DNA from: an uncultured Pseudomonadota bacterium
GTDB taxonomy: Bacteria; Myxococcota_A; UBA796; UBA9615
Length of the DNA: 6,191 nucleotides
Direction of reading: 5' to 3'
NCBI GenBank assembly: GCA_937907595.1
Contig: CALCXL010000823.1
Coordinates: 1-6,191, forward strand
Positions 6,090 to 6,191 of this stretch are shown piece after piece. The notes beneath the pieces are model-generated. The model was not told where the DNA came from. It did no database searches and was given only the letters and a program-made list of their open reading frames with translations. The stretch's first letter is position 1. The number at the start of each line of letters is the position of its first letter. Both the position numbers and the translations under genes were made by a program.

Positions 6090-6191
6090 TCAGCCCTTCA
6101 CGGCCACGATCCGCCAGTTGAGGTCGGCGATCTTCGCCTTCTCCGCCGTCGTCCAGGCCTCGCCGCCGGTCTGCAGCAGGTCCAGGGTCTC
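6090..6191 (-). CDS. C-terminal 33 residues of an unrecognised protein, cut by the window edge
   Basis: Read on the - strand from the right edge, the frame gives ETLDLLQTGGEAWTTAEKAK, then a segment ending NWRIVAVKG, and a TGA at 6092-6090. Third codon positions are almost all G or C, as in the other genes here, and no stop interrupts the frame, which supports real coding despite the short length. No family can be recognised from this tail. It lies 322 bp upstream of the phosphoesterase on the same strand, with the mini-element between them; I see no clear terminator hairpin with a T-run after its stop. Confidence 0.62.
   Translation of the reverse strand, partial: ETLDLLQTGGEAWTTAEKAKIADLNWRIVAVKG

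Larger units (their letters stand above)
5797..6121 (+). pseudogene. Small reading frame interrupted by the 66-bp mini-element
   Basis: From the ATG at 5797 the present frame starts MTNAHP, enters the element and stops at 5878-5880 after 27 codons. Removing the element and one 10-bp target copy (76 nt) rejoins MTNAHP to TTRDGGYIAQVTERETGEL and runs to a stop at 6119-6121, 82 residues in all. Codons between about 5905 and 6048 have the G/C third positions seen in the neighbouring genes; after that the signal fades, and the end overlaps the convergent gene at 6090-6191. There is no convincing ribosome binding site, an in-frame TGA lies just before the ATG (5791-5793), and I recognise no family. 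It may be a small gene broken by the insertion or an older gene remnant. A chance open frame is possible. Confidence 0.4.

Overview
The window is very G+C rich, with strong G/C preference at third codon positions, GTG starts and tightly packed genes. A proline-rich lipoprotein-type phosphoesterase, a SPASM radical SAM enzyme and an ISAs1-like miniature element would suit a myxobacterium or related Myxococcota. That is an inference from style; no marker gene fixes the taxon.

Layout from left to right: (1) the 3' end of a short-chain dehydrogenase/reductase on + (3-704). (2) Convergent to it, a Mpo1-like/DUF962 membrane protein on - (747-1244). (3) A 121-bp divergent spacer. (4) A four-gene + strand operon (1366-4467) in which each gene overlaps the next by exactly 4 nt (GTGA, ATGA, ATGA): a signal-peptide/TPR-like membrane protein, a radical SAM/SPASM protein with an unusual hydrophobic N-terminal extension, and two small polytopic membrane proteins. 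(5) Convergent to the operon after only 7 bp, a secreted or lipid-anchored purple-acid-phosphatase-like metallophosphoesterase on - (4475-5767). (6) A 322-bp gap holding a 66-bp miniature transposable element with 19-bp inverted ends and a perfect 10-bp target duplication, which interrupts a small + strand reading frame. (7) The last 33 codons of an unrecognised - strand gene (6090-6191).

The two most notable items are the mini-element and the operon. Removing the element plus one target copy (76 nt) in silico rejoins a reading frame from an ATG at 5797 to a stop at 6121, so both the insertion and the pre-insertion state can be read directly. The element also lies just upstream of the phosphoesterase start. 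The operon looks like an undescribed membrane-associated radical SAM system. The catalytic core is a textbook SPASM peptide-modifying enzyme, and its first ~90 residues carry a Cys-containing hydrophobic segment, a Gly/Ser/Pro linker and a PqqD/MftB-like patch. No separate precursor peptide is visible, so a built-in peptide-like segment or an unlinked substrate are the main hypotheses; neither is proved by sequence.
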